Shown here: one piece after another, positions 10,606-22,000 of the stretch
Layout: the number at the start of each line of letters is the position of its first letter
Position numbering within the stretch: position 1 is the stretch's first letter
Assembly: GCA_000697665.1 (NCBI GenBank)
Contig: KL197713.1
Location: 1,618,181 to 1,682,180 of the forward strand
From: Jaapia argillacea MUCL 33604
Taxonomy: Eukaryota > Basidiomycota > Agaricomycetes > Jaapiales > Jaapiaceae
Length of the DNA: 64,000 bases
Direction of reading: 5' to 3'
Program-made: the position numbers and the translations under genes
The notes under the pieces: model-generated
What the model saw: the letters and a program-made list of their open reading frames with translations, nothing else
Databases searched by the model: none
What the model was told of the DNA's origin: nothing

Positions 10606-13563
10606 GCAATGTATACGGGTCCCAAGGAATGCGAAGAGTGGAGTAGATAGGTGCATTTCAAACTTTTGGTTCCGTGAGGGGTCCATGAATCGAATCAAAG
10701 CGAATTCGCGAGTTTGAATAAAGGAAGACTATGTTTGAGGTGACTCGGAATCGTGTTGACTTGGTCCGAGACAAATAGGTGAAGATATGCGTGGGATGTC
10801 ATTGGCTTTTGAAAGTCCAAGATATATAAACCAAGTCAATGTGATTTTCAGGGCGGCAGGGGAGGTAATTGAAGAAAGGGTTTGTGAGAGGAAGGTTGTG
10901 CGGGGGAGGATCAGGAGGATCGACAGGGTCGCACCGATCACCCCGATCAGAGTCCGGGAGGAATGGAACGAGTGCGACAAAGTCGCTCAATGCAATGTCA
11001 TTTGATTAACGTATCCCTGCGAGTCGGGGCCGGATAGGACATTCGTACAAGATGTTTACGATGAGGGAGGGACTGGATTGCGAATGCCGAAAGGAAGATC
11101 AACGTTGTCGCGTCTGGCCAGCACACCACTCCGAATACATCTTGTCGCAGAAAACAGCCACAAGTACGGTATTGGTTCATAAGGATGTGAGGGAGCATGG
11201 TCTAGAAATGGATGGGATGAAAGTTAGAAGACGGAGTAGAGATATTTTTATCGAGACCAGGGTCGTAGCGATAGACGCGAGGTTGCCTAAACTCGAATCG
11301 GTCGAGAATCTTGTGTGAACACCACGGATTTGCCGTTCTACGAAGGGTGGGTATGAGAGACCTGGAATTGGACGGGTCAGAAGACATGGGATGTGTTGGC
11401 CAGGCTTGAAGTTGAAGCGAACAGAGACGAGACTTGGAGGATCTTGTGTCTCGGGATTAGGAAACCTTCGTTTCACGTTGCGAAGAAACAGGACACGGCG
11501 TTTGGTATGTTTTGGCAGGTCCACCAATGGCCTGCGTCTGTGCTAAAGCAAGAGCAGTGTTCTAGGCCCATCGCAAGTTTGGAGACAGCGGACGAATGAG
11601 GAGAGGGAGTAGCAGTATCAAGCCATGTAGATAGCCCCTGATCTGCGGCCAATCCAGGAACTGAATCTTATCTCCGTACCTCACAATCTAATCTCAATGA
11701 AAACAGTCCAGACCCATCTCGCCACCACTTTCCTTCCGTTGCCCCCTCTTCCACTCTCGACGGACCTATCGCTAACGAGAAGTGATGAGAGAGCCAAGTA
11801 AAAGTATCTCCTCATCCGGGTTGGTTTCTTACCACAAGATTCACAAGAGAGTGCGAGTCGCGAACGATCTGGATGGCATCATACCCGAGAGTTGGACAAC
11901 AAGGTTGGCGAAGTTTTACTGGTTTTTTTTTGCGGGAGGTTGAGTGGGATGTCACAGTGGGGCGAGCGGCCCTAAGAACCGTAAGCGGATTGCAGATGGG
12001 GAGAGGGTCGTTACGCGCATGTCATGATGTATGACCGATAGCAACGTTTATCTCCCCGTATCTATCGCCCCATAGCTCTTATTTGAACTGCGCAAGGCCT
12101 GCGCATCGATGCGCAACACCCGTGGTAATTCCCAATCCATCCCCAAATCGGTCCACCACGTTTTCGTTGCTGGCCCGATTTTGATACATGTCACTGCCCC
12201 ACATCAAAACGAAAACTGCGCGACTTGCGTGTTGTTTGCGGCAGTGCATCTACCTACGTCGTCACGCCGAATCGTAACCGTAACTGTGTGGTTACCACGA
12301 TGAGGGGGTTTGGTGAGCCTGATCCGAGTCATCCGAACGTCGAACCCGAGCCCGAGTCATCCACTTGGAGATGGTCCGGGGATTGCGTATCATAGTCATC
12401 CAAGTCTTCAAAGCGTCCGAATTCTAATGATCTTCGTAAGCGCCCTTTCCGAATTCCTGTAACCCGTGGACCCCCGCGTGCCGCAATAGCTGCGTCCGCA
12501 CATCATTCTATTTACCTTGGGTTCCTGTGCAGCGAGGCACAGGCGCCCATACCCTGCCCATGAATCCCTTGTGACCCGACTAGCATGGATAATAACTGCG
12601 TATTACTTCCAATGATCCATCCATCTAGAAACATTTCGGAGGGTGTTGCATCGCATGACCAAGCACTTTTGACAGGCGTTAGCTTTTTACTGTGATGCGC
12701 CACGGAGCTGGATGTCCGTCACACACCCACCAACCGAATCGAATGAATGAATGAAAACACTTTTTGATCAGATTGGACCGCCAAGTGTGAGGAAACCACT
12801 TGGATTGGATGGGTGGTCTAGAATGCCGAGTCGCAGGTGAATGTTATGCACAGTGGGAATTGAATGATCCTCTTCGCTCAGAGACGGCATTACGAAGGAA
12901 ATTTGCTAGTCGTCAATAAACGACTCGGACGAACTCCAAGGTATCGGCTCAGTAATCGAAGGAGCTCCTCTGACTCGAATCGTCATTATTGAGGAATGAG
13001 TCTCATCTCAGTCATCATCATGCGAGAACGAGGATGCAACGCCATAGGCACGAAAAGTTGCCGTGATTGATTACAGAGACGATCCCAGCAAGGACTCCGT
13101 CATCATCGTCGAAACGCTGCATTCCCTTGATCCAGAAAGGGAAACCAGTAGCTTACATAACCCGCGGCCGGCCAGACACTCGGCATAGGTGTAAATCCGA
13201 TTTGAGATGCATAACCAAATGCGGAAAGAACCAGGAGGTCGGGCTATGAATTTGGGGACGGATTTGCGATTGGGCCGAAGCTGACCACGTACATTCCTGA
13301 CAAGTCGGAACCACTTTACACGCATACGCTGTGACTGTGCTGTACGAATCTAACAATTGGCGATCTAGTTCCCTCAATTGCTTCCCCTTCTTAAGCATGC
13401 TATCCCGAGGCTTATTTATCCCACTTGCGCCGAGCCCACTTCCTAAGCCGACTCATCTAGTCATCATCCTACGCTTCTCGCAGCACTCACCGACCCATTA
13501 TATATTCGCCCCAACCAGAGCCCATTACCTCTCACTCGTCTACCACCTCATTCCCACATCACA
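10606..13563. other. gene-poor interval, nothing recognisable
   Basis: Nearly 3 kb contains only short open frames without domains or convincing splice signals. The longest, on the minus strand at 11177-11527 (116 codons), is basic and Pro-rich and I do not recognise it. A hydrophobic minus-strand frame lies at 10729-10980. The stretch from 11900 to 13000 has stops in all frames. The last few hundred bases before 13564 should hold the cyclin promoter. Confidence 0.5.
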
Positions 13564-14792
13564 ATGGTCGCTGCCTCTTCGCCTTCTGAGATGTTCGTAC
13601 ACCCTGCCAGCCTTGTGCATCCTTCCTATCATAGCCAGGCTATCATCGACCTCCTGGCTATCCCATCTACGTCGAAACAGCTTATCGGTTAGTACTCCTT
13701 TCCATCTACGTCATATGTATCCATAGCTAACCTTTCGCCACACAGACTACCTCGTCAACCTCATCACAGACGTAGTGTCCTTCGCATTAGGACGCCCGTT
13801 CACCTCGTCCTCTGCTTATCACCCGACAAAGTTCACCGCTTTCGTCACTTCTGTTCTTGCGAGAGCAGAAATCACCACCCCTGTCATACTTTCGACCCTT
13901 GTGTATATCACCAGGGCGAAGAAGTACCTTAGTGTCGCTCATGAGGAGTGGGCTATGGAACGGGTGTTCTTGGGAGCTTTGGTCTGCGCAAGCAAGGTAT
14001 GTTCGTTTCTACTTCCTTTGCAAGTGACTTGTCGCTGACGCCACTTGTGTTTTTCAGTACCTCAATGATAGTACATTGAAGAACCACCATTGGTCTACTA
14101 TCACCCACACTTTCGGAACTCGCGACATTGGTCGTATCGAGCGGGAATGGTGCACCGTTCTCGATTTCGAGTTCTCAGTATCGGAAGATGATATCTTGTC
14201 TCATTATGGAGACCTCAAGCATCTCATCCCCGCTTCTCCCAAGCCCGTTGCGCCACCAGTCACTCTCGTCGTTGAGGAGCCGACAACTGTAACCTTCCCT
14301 TCATTCGAAATTTTGCCATCTGAACTCGCCGGCTCTCCTTCTTCGTCATCTTCGGGCTCTTCTTCATCCTCGTCTCCTTCGTCTGCCTCTTCTTCGTCTT
14401 CGAGGACACTTTCGGATGGCGCTTCACCATACACTCCTTCCACTTCACCTTTCTCCCCTCATTACCGACCAACACATGGACACCACTCGACCAAATCAGC
14501 TTCGGCAGATTTCGTTCACGTCATCTCATCCGGAAACACATACGATCTTTCAAACCTCTCTCTATCATTCGCTCCCGAAACCAAAACCAAAACGCGAGGT
14601 CGAGCTACCGTACCTACGAAATCAGCCATCGCCCAACCTCGCACTGGGAAGCGCTCAAGAGCGGCTTCGACGACTTTGTCGATATTGAAGTCGTTCCCTC
14701 TTCCCATCCCTTCATTACCCGCGAAAGCACCTGGTCAGCAAGGGATGAAGAGGCCGCGATTGGGGAGGATGCCGAGTATCGCTGTGCCTTGA
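13564..14792 (+). CDS. PCL/Pho80-family cyclin
   Basis: Exons 13564-13687, 13746-13996 and 14058-14792 encode 369 residues. The cyclin box covers roughly residues 40-165: DYLVNLITDVVSFALG, then TPVILSTLVYITRAKKYL, then ERVFLGALVCASKYLND and IEREWCTVLDFEFSVSE. This is the order and spacing of the PF08613 (cyclin, Pho80-like) fold as in Pcl1/Pcl2 and fission yeast Pas1. Such cyclins bind Pho85-type kinases and act in G1 progression, polarity or phosphate signalling. The C-terminal half is a long Ser-rich stretch, then Lys/Arg-rich segments, probably disordered and possibly carrying nuclear-targeting and degradation signals. The closest subfamily (Pcl1/2 type rather than Pho80 itself) is inferred from the LNxxxLKNHHW and FEF motifs. 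Confidence 0.88.
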
Positions 14793-17257
14793 AGTTGGCT
14801 TGCACGTTGGATTTTGGCTTTAGCTTTTGGTCTTTGACCACTTTTTGGCGGATGGGGTGCCATGCTGTACCCCTCACGCTCACTCCCCTTGAGTTCGGGA
14901 ACTTCATATCCGACTCAAGCATCGACGCACCTCACCACACATCATCTCTTCACATTGAGCGAAAATGGGCGGTCAGGGTCGGAATACAAAATATATGCAA
15001 TCAGTTCTTCGGTTCAATCAATTCGTACTTCATTTCCGATTTACTTGTTTGTTTGCATATGGTACATCACATCTTATTCATACTTAGCACGTTTATCTCG
15101 TGCAAATGGTGCTCTTTTATCATGGTACCGATTATTACTATTTGGTGTTTATACTCTACGAAGCTGGGATTGTAATTTGGCGGTTCTTTGGGAATGGAAT
15201 CGATTTGTTGGTGTTGGTGAAATTTGGCCATGGGACTTTTGAGCAATCAATCGAAGGAAGTGTTGGAATGCGAACAGCAACAGTTCAGTCGAGCATCCAA
15301 CCAATTAGGGATCACCTACCCTTGATCGAGAGGGCATTCTATCGCGAGTTCTCAGGTGGCCGCCGTTCAAGATCGACTTATCATTGAAGCCTCCCAGTCG
15401 GGGACTTGAAAGCACGTGGAAGGATGAATTGGTGGTAATCGAATGAAAAGTCTTCGCAGAAAGCGAGGAAAGTTCTGAGAGACTCAGAGCGGATTGGTAC
15501 GGATGGTACTATCCCAGAGATCGTGTGGGCGAATCCCAATTCTTCAGAGTTTTTTTCTGGTGCTCGACGAGTGTGGTTGGCTCGTGTTTTTCCCCCTCCT
15601 CGGGAATATCTGAACACGTTACACCGAAAGGCCATCCCAGATAGCCCGACGTTCTCCGTATCGTCGATCAAGGTGTACTGCCTTACTGGACGAGGAGGAT
15701 CTAATTCAGATTAGGATTTGAGTTGGTGTGTGTCCATGTGCTTTTTGGTTTTTTGTCTCCGAGGGGATGGGGATGTTCGGAGGTGTAAGTAGGTATGAAG
15801 TTTCATTGGATGGATGGTATCGCCGCGTCGTGAAACCGGTCGAGTCATCATAACCTAGAAAGAGGTTGATGGTTGATGGATGTGCAGAGGTCGGCTCGGA
15901 ATCCGACCCTCCCATGGTTCTGATTCTGAGCGAAGGACGATGGAGAGAAACGGGATGGAGGCGACGAGAGTTTCGGGTGTGATTGTTCGATGAAGGTTTG
16001 TTTGAGAAGTCATCCCACTGGGATGCCGGTGCGTGGAAAACGCCAATCGTTGGTATGATGGAGAGATGTTTTGGATGCCGTGCGTTCAGTGGTGGGGCGG
16101 AACGGGTGGCTTTTGCGTCTTTTGTGTCGGCGTGTCGCTCAAGCTCAACAAATTGGAAGAGAATCACACACAGGAGTCCGACGTTCGGAATGTCGTTGCA
16201 TGTGCAGAGGTGACTTGCACATCCGGTCCGGACCCCGCGACTCGAGAAATTTCCTCGGCTTGTCTTGCATGCTCATCTCGTCTTCACTGACTTCAGCGGC
16301 AGAAGGTGGAACAAGTATACAACGCCCTCGCCTTTTACTAGGGCGTTCCGTGTTCTGCCCTCTGTTCAAATGCCGCTTGCCAATTTTTCAGATGTTCCTA
16401 TGCCTTTGGGTCTTGGATAGTTGTTTCTTTTGCTGTGTTTTCGAGTCGGATCCCACAAGACATTTTACCGCAGATCTACCGCGTTGCAATTAGGCGTCGA
16501 TTTTTCTTTGCTGGAAGGCCCTGTGGGTTTCGTTGTTTGTGGACTTGGTCTCGTATGCATGTGGGACTGCTCGGGTTCTGACTTGGTGTGTTTGTGAATT
16601 TCGGCTTCATCTCTGCTTGATTCATTATAGTGATCCCACTGTGCCGCAGGACGTAGGGTTCCACATGCGCACAGTTACAGTACAGTGGGTTCCCGCAGTA
16701 ACTGGACTGAATGGATTGACGTTCTCGGCAAAAGGTTCTTTCCTCGTCTGTGCAATCGACACCTGCGCATTGAATGGTTCGTAAGGTTCGAACCATTGTT
16801 AAGATGATCTAAGGCTCTGTTGTCTGGTGTTCCTGCCGTGCCAAAGGCGTTGACGTTGATGCAACTTTGATGTCGCGCACCTGCAGAGGATGTGCACCCT
16901 AGGCCACCTATACTATGAGCGCCTTCGGCCCTGCTCCTATCACCTTGAGCTCCACTCATATATCTGTTTTCGTATCATCAATAGTTTCACTCTCAGGAAC
17001 AGCTCATAGCACAAGTGCCTAGTGTTCTTGATGACATTTATGGGAATGTTGAGTGTACGTATCCACATATCAGGACGTTGATGATGGAGACCTTGTCGCG
17101 GCCGCTCCAGATCAACGTTATCGTTATGCAAGTTACCCAGTCTGGACGCATCGGCGGCTTCTTTGCGAGCCCTGACAACCAAGCGATGTTTGATGGCGGC
17201 CCATATACTTAGACTCCTTCTTTCACAGCTGTGTTTTTTGGTTGAGGTGGGCCAGCA
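14793..17257. other. gene-poor interval with hairpin repeat copy 3
   Basis: Only short, overlapping frames on both strands were found. A minus-strand frame at 15706-16167 (153 codons) has no recognisable domain. The hairpin repeat at 16321-16347 is described separately. An imperfect palindrome built on GGTTCGAACC lies at 16774-16796 and is not part of a tRNA. Confidence 0.45.
16321..16347 (+). repeat. small hairpin repeat, copy 3 (perfect stem)
   Basis: AACGCCCT at 16321-16328 pairs perfectly with AGGGCGTT at 16340-16347 across an 11-nt loop. Sequence on both sides (AAGTATAC before, CCGTGT...CTCTGTT after) matches copies 1 and 2 near CDC4 in inverted orientation. It stands alone here, about 6 kb from the CDC4 duplication, so it is a dispersed element and not merely part of that duplication. 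Confidence 0.6.
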
Positions 17258-18781
17258 ATGTCCGGTGTGGCTACTCGCCTTCTCTTTGCTACCACTATCT
17301 TCTTGCTCGGGTTTAATCTCATCCTACTCGCGTTTACGAGAACAAATTCAATCTCTACCCTCCAGTCCTTCGTAACACTCAACTCGAACGAGTTACCCCA
17401 ATCTTTTGTGGATAATTCCCCTCTCATCTCAAATGAGACGTCTCAATATCCGTCGGCGAGCGCGAACACGCTGGCCCCAATCGTGTTTGCTATGGTCATG
17501 TTCGGGGCCACTAGTGCGGAGGAGGGATCCTTAGCCCTCAAGTCTGCGCTCATGCACGCATCGCGACCGACGGACTTTCATATCGTTTGTAGTCCCGACG
17601 CTATGCCCGTCCTACAGGAGAAGCTGGATCTGTTTAGCAGACCTGCGTATGACATTCGGGTGAAGTTCTACCCTTTGAGCGAGGAGATGGTCAAGGCTCG
17701 GGCGGATAGAGCGGGAGTTGGATCGAAACACGCGGCAGGAGTCGGTGAGTTTCTTTCGCGGTGCTCAACTAGACTTGGCTAATGACGTTGATCGGCTTCG
17801 TCCATAGGTGGCCTTGTCAAGGTTTTCCTACACGATCTCTTGTATGATGTCGATAAGGTCATATTCTTTGACACTGATATGCTATTTCTCGTCGACCCGT
17901 ACCTACTTTGGCGGGAGTTCGACGAGATGAAGCACGATGAGATGGTTTCATTCCCTACCCTTGGCCCACAAAGTGGTACCGAGGCCGTTTGTACCTGCGT
18001 TATGTCCGTTTGGCTCATCGTTCTCTCATCCCTGTGCTAATGGTTCTGTGGGTACTCTCAGGCTCCTCAACCTGCAGCTGATGCGAAGCGTCAAATTCAT
18101 GCCCTCTACGCTCCTGCCACCCTCGACCGACGCCTTCCCTACCACCTCGGGGGCGACATGGGTCAATCAAGGGGTTGATCCTCTGAATCCTGATTTTGGG
18201 GACCAAGGTTTATATTGGGCGATCTGGAAACAATTCCCCGAACGATACAAGCATCTGAGTTTGAGTTGGGACATGACTCACTGTCGGTTCTCGTAAGTCG
18301 TCAATGTTCCTTCGCTACTTGTCGACGAATTTTGAAATGGTTGCAGTTATGGTCTATCACTTGCTGATGGTAACGACAATATGCCCGAATCTGAACAAAT
18401 CTCACATCAAGAAGATACCCGTTTCGCACCTGAACGGTTCCCTCAACTATTCCCGGCGATAGTCCATTTGTATGTCCCCTGTCCCATCATTATTGTTTTC
18501 CAATTCACTGTCCCTCTAGCAACTGTCAACCCCTTTACTCAATAGTCTGGGACGAACCTCTCAACTCCAACCGCCCGCGTTGGGGACCCTTCGTCACAAT
18601 CGCAAGGCAATACAAGTGGGTGTGGCTTAATAGAGGTAATGGTAACGCAAAGGTTACGAAAGAAGTTGTAGAACGCGCGAGAGGGAAATGGTGGTGGGAT
18701 GAGATTGAGGGGGCGTTGGGTGGCAAGGGTGGCCATCGTTGGACGGGTCATCGAGGAGGGAAGCAGAGGTTGGAGTGGTGA
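17258..18781 (+). CDS. type II membrane glycosyltransferase, GT8/LARGE-like
   Basis: Five exons (17258-17744, 17808-18003, 18062-18292, 18347-18469, 18520-18781) give 432 residues. A short cytosolic N-terminus and a hydrophobic segment at residues 8-27 (LLFATTIFLLGFNLILLAF) indicate a Golgi/ER type II anchor followed by a Ser/Asn-rich stem. The catalytic domain begins near residue 70 (IVFAMVMFG). DKVIFFDTDMLF carries the metal-binding DxD (D184, D186). DFGDQGLYWAIW and the later NCQPLYSIVWD fit the acceptor side of GT8 enzymes such as LARGE and xylosyl/glucosyl transferases. It probably transfers a UDP-activated sugar to a glycoprotein or glycan in the secretory pathway; donor and acceptor cannot be told from sequence. 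The fourth exon continues in frame through FPQLFPAIVHFNC, so the model is internally consistent. Confidence 0.85.
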
Positions 18782-18965
18782 GGTGGATCTCTTAGATTTT
18801 GATGCTGTCGCTGTGCTTTTCTTGATCTTACTTACTAACTAGACGCCTCGGAGAGGCTTGTATATACCCCGGGTCGTTATCCTACGCACTAGTCTATCCT
18901 CACTGAGGGGTTGTATGGTGGCTGAAATTATTTGTATTCAGAATAGATCGCTTTCGTCCGTCTTG

Positions 18966-19027
18966 ACGCGTACTGTCACGCGTGACTGACCGTGTTTTTC
19001 TCTGTCTCCTGGAAGGCTGGAACGCGT
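18966..19027. promoter_or_regulatory. palindrome and three ACGCGT boxes upstream of oxygenase 1
   Basis: ACGCGT occurs at 18966-18971, again inside the perfect 12-bp palindrome GTCACGCGTGAC at 18975-18986, and at 19022-19027, 25 bases before the ATG. ACGCGT is the MluI cell-cycle box bound by MBF-type factors in fungi. The same arrangement (ACGCGTAC, one base, GTCAC, spacer, GTGAC) is found upstream of the paralogue at 24425, which argues for function. Binding here is inferred. Confidence 0.55.
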
Positions 19028-19051
19028 ATCTTCATTCTTGGTGCGAGTAAA

Positions 19052-22000
19052 ATGGACGACATCGATGCTCCGTCCGCTCTTGGGTGGCAAGAATCCATCT
19101 CGGAAATATCGGCGGTCGAATCTATGCTCTCTGCACCGCCAGCAGCACTGGTGATTACAGATGAAACCTCGGGCCCTTCAAGCCATCCTGTTATCTCGGG
19201 AACACCCACGACTTCAGATCCGACGACTCTCGCAGATGCCACCGTGATACAGGAGGATCTATCCGTACTGATGGCGGTGGACGCAGCAGAAGCTGTATCA
19301 ACTCTGCTTACCGGAGGCTCGGACCTGCCGTTATGCAAGAGTTCACAGGCTACACCGTTAGAACAGGAGTCATTCTCACATGCCGTAGAAAAGCAAGTCC
19401 CGGATATCTCACGTCAATTTACTCCTCTTTCGTTTCAAGATGCCTCTGGGGCACACTCCGGAGATGTTCGTGCGGCGGTTGCAGGCGATTCCTCTATCCA
19501 GGCTGACCTAACGGGCGCGACAGAAGGAGACCGATGCCTAACAATTGGGGAACAAGATGGGGACACTTCTATCCCAAAAGTGGAAGGGAATATCTCGACA
19601 TCGCGACCCGACCCAACGGGGATTGAGGATAGCCAGGATGTTTCTATCCTTCAAATTGGGGCCGACACGAGTTCGATGGTGGATGAGAGTGGTGACGAGA
19701 CGGTCATTGATGGTTCGGTTGAGAAGACTGTCCCGTCGTCTGCTGACGTTGAGCTAGTTTTGTCTGGAGCGGATGCTTCCAAAGGAACGGAGACGAGGAC
19801 GGGTGAGGGGAGTATGACGAAGGAGGGCCCATCCGGGGGTGTGCCCCGGGATACCGTAGGAACAGTTTCGGAGAGCTCATCCAGTGCCGTCGAGCAGCGA
19901 GGGGAAGCGGAATGTCGAGCGATGAATGTCGACAGCAATACCGTTGCCCCCGCTTTGGTTCTGGCCGAACCCATTCATGAAACGTCGGCTTCAAAAGTTG
20001 GGGCGGAGGAGATGGGAGGAGAAGATGTTGCCGCTGAAGCCCCTTCGAAGCAGGGATTGGAATGGGTGCATGTCACTCCTGATTCTCAGGGTATTGACAG
20101 GGAGGAAGGTAGTGATGACGAATCAGAGGACAGCAGTGACGATGAAGACGTCGACGACGACGGAAACGAAGATGAGGAAGATGACGACGACGACGACGGA
20201 GACGAAGACGAAGACGAACAGGAGAGCGAGGGGGAACTGGAGGACCCTTCAGAGGGTATCAGGGTACGAGACATCGACTTGCAAGTCGTCATCGTTTTGG
20301 ACTGAATATTCTGTACAGGATGATTTGGAGACCGCTCTCGACGGTTGTTCCGAATTCCAAGGATCCTTCTACTTTCATAAGTCGTACAGTGATGCACCAA
20401 ACCCTCTCCTGCGAGTGGCTGATCTCGGAACTATTGGTCTTCCCCTCAGTGAACGAGAGGCATGTGTGTTGCGGACTCGTTGCATCCAGGCGCCTTTCGG
20501 GAAGGGAGAAAGAACAATAGTTGATATGTCCGTTCGAGATACCTGGGAGATTGATTCAACTCAGGTTCGTCCCTCGTTAGCGTTTCAATCAGATTATCCC
20601 ATATAACATCCTGCTTTAGATCTCATTTGGTAACCCATCTTGGACTAGGTTCGTAGATGGCGTCGTCAAAGAAGTCTGTACGACCCTCGGAGTGAATTTC
20701 GCGGCTAGCAAGCCGCGATGCGAACTGTACAAGCTCCTCCTATACGAGACTGGCTCACAGTGCGTCTCTTTCCCCATCCACTGTATCCCAAACTCATCCG
20801 CTTTCAAGCTTCTTGGCACATCAAGAGTAAGAGCCTTCCTGTCTTCTAGGGTTCATTCTGCTCACTCGTCTTCTAGCACCGAGAAGACCAATGGGATGTT
20901 TGCTACAACCGTCATTGTTCTTCCCTCTCACTTCACCGGCGGCGCGGCACACCTATCACACGCAGGACTCTCGCGCATTGTCGATACAAGTGAAAACAGT
21001 CTTGCGCAGACTACAGTTCTATCGTGGTACACCGACGTGACACACGAGATCAAACCCATCACTAGTGGATTTCGCCTGGCTCTTTCCTATAATCTCATCC
21101 ACACCACCAATGCCCTGAGACCTGCCCTCTCATCTGCGCAAGGATACGTCGAGAGCCTCCGCCATATTCTGCTTTCGTGGAGGAAAGCTGCCAAGTATAC
21201 TGGAGATTGCCCGGTCAAGCTTTTCTGCCTCCTTGATCACCAGTATACCCAAGCGAACTTGAGAGGTAGTGCGTTGAAGGGCATTGATGCTCACAAGATG
21301 GCCTTACTGGTTTTGCTGGCCAAAGAGCTTGGATTTCATCTGGGTTTAGCGAGTGTGGAGCACCATTGCACAGGTGATGCCGACGAAGAGTGTGGATATG
21401 GTTACCGGCGGGATAATGTTACTATGGGCGAGGTTCGCGCCTTTTCTGTGTCTTCAGTTGATATATCAACTAACTTTACAATGTTAGATCGAGTCTCGGG
21501 TGTTGACTATCACTCATCTAACGGATCTGGATGGCAACCTCCTTCGAAAAGACGTATCATTCGACGAAGAATCTGAGGCTATCCCAGCTGAGTTTCAGGA
21601 GGCTGTGGAGGACGGTGATTATGATAAGGAAGAATATGAAGGGTATATGGGCAACGTAAGTTCTTAGCTCTTCCTTTATGCCAAACGTCTGACGTCCATT
21701 TTCAGTATGCGGGTTCGGTGGAACGATGTGCGTTACTATCGTCTGGGTCCGATTTATGCGTCCTGACATATATCAGGGTATCGTCGTACGGTCCTCGTCA
21801 TTTGGCCGGACAGCAACAACTATCGCATTGTTTATAGCGGCGGTAACTACGCCCTGGCTCTCGGTCAACTTCGCGCCAGTACATCACTAACCCCCACGCG
21901 TTTTGAAAAAGAGTTGTTCGAATATGTACTTGACGCGGCTTCGCAAGTGAAGCACTCTCCTGAAAGCGTTTTGGAGATTGCTTGTGAGGCTGCCTGCAAA

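Noticed and set aside
16774-16796. GGTTCGAACC-containing palindrome, resembling a tRNA T-arm
   Set aside because: No acceptor, D or anticodon stems can be drawn around it, so it is not a tRNA gene.
20086-20400. 104-codon minus-strand frame, extremely Ser-rich
   Set aside because: Antisense of the Asp/Glu run in oxygenase 1; composition is fully explained by the acidic coding strand.
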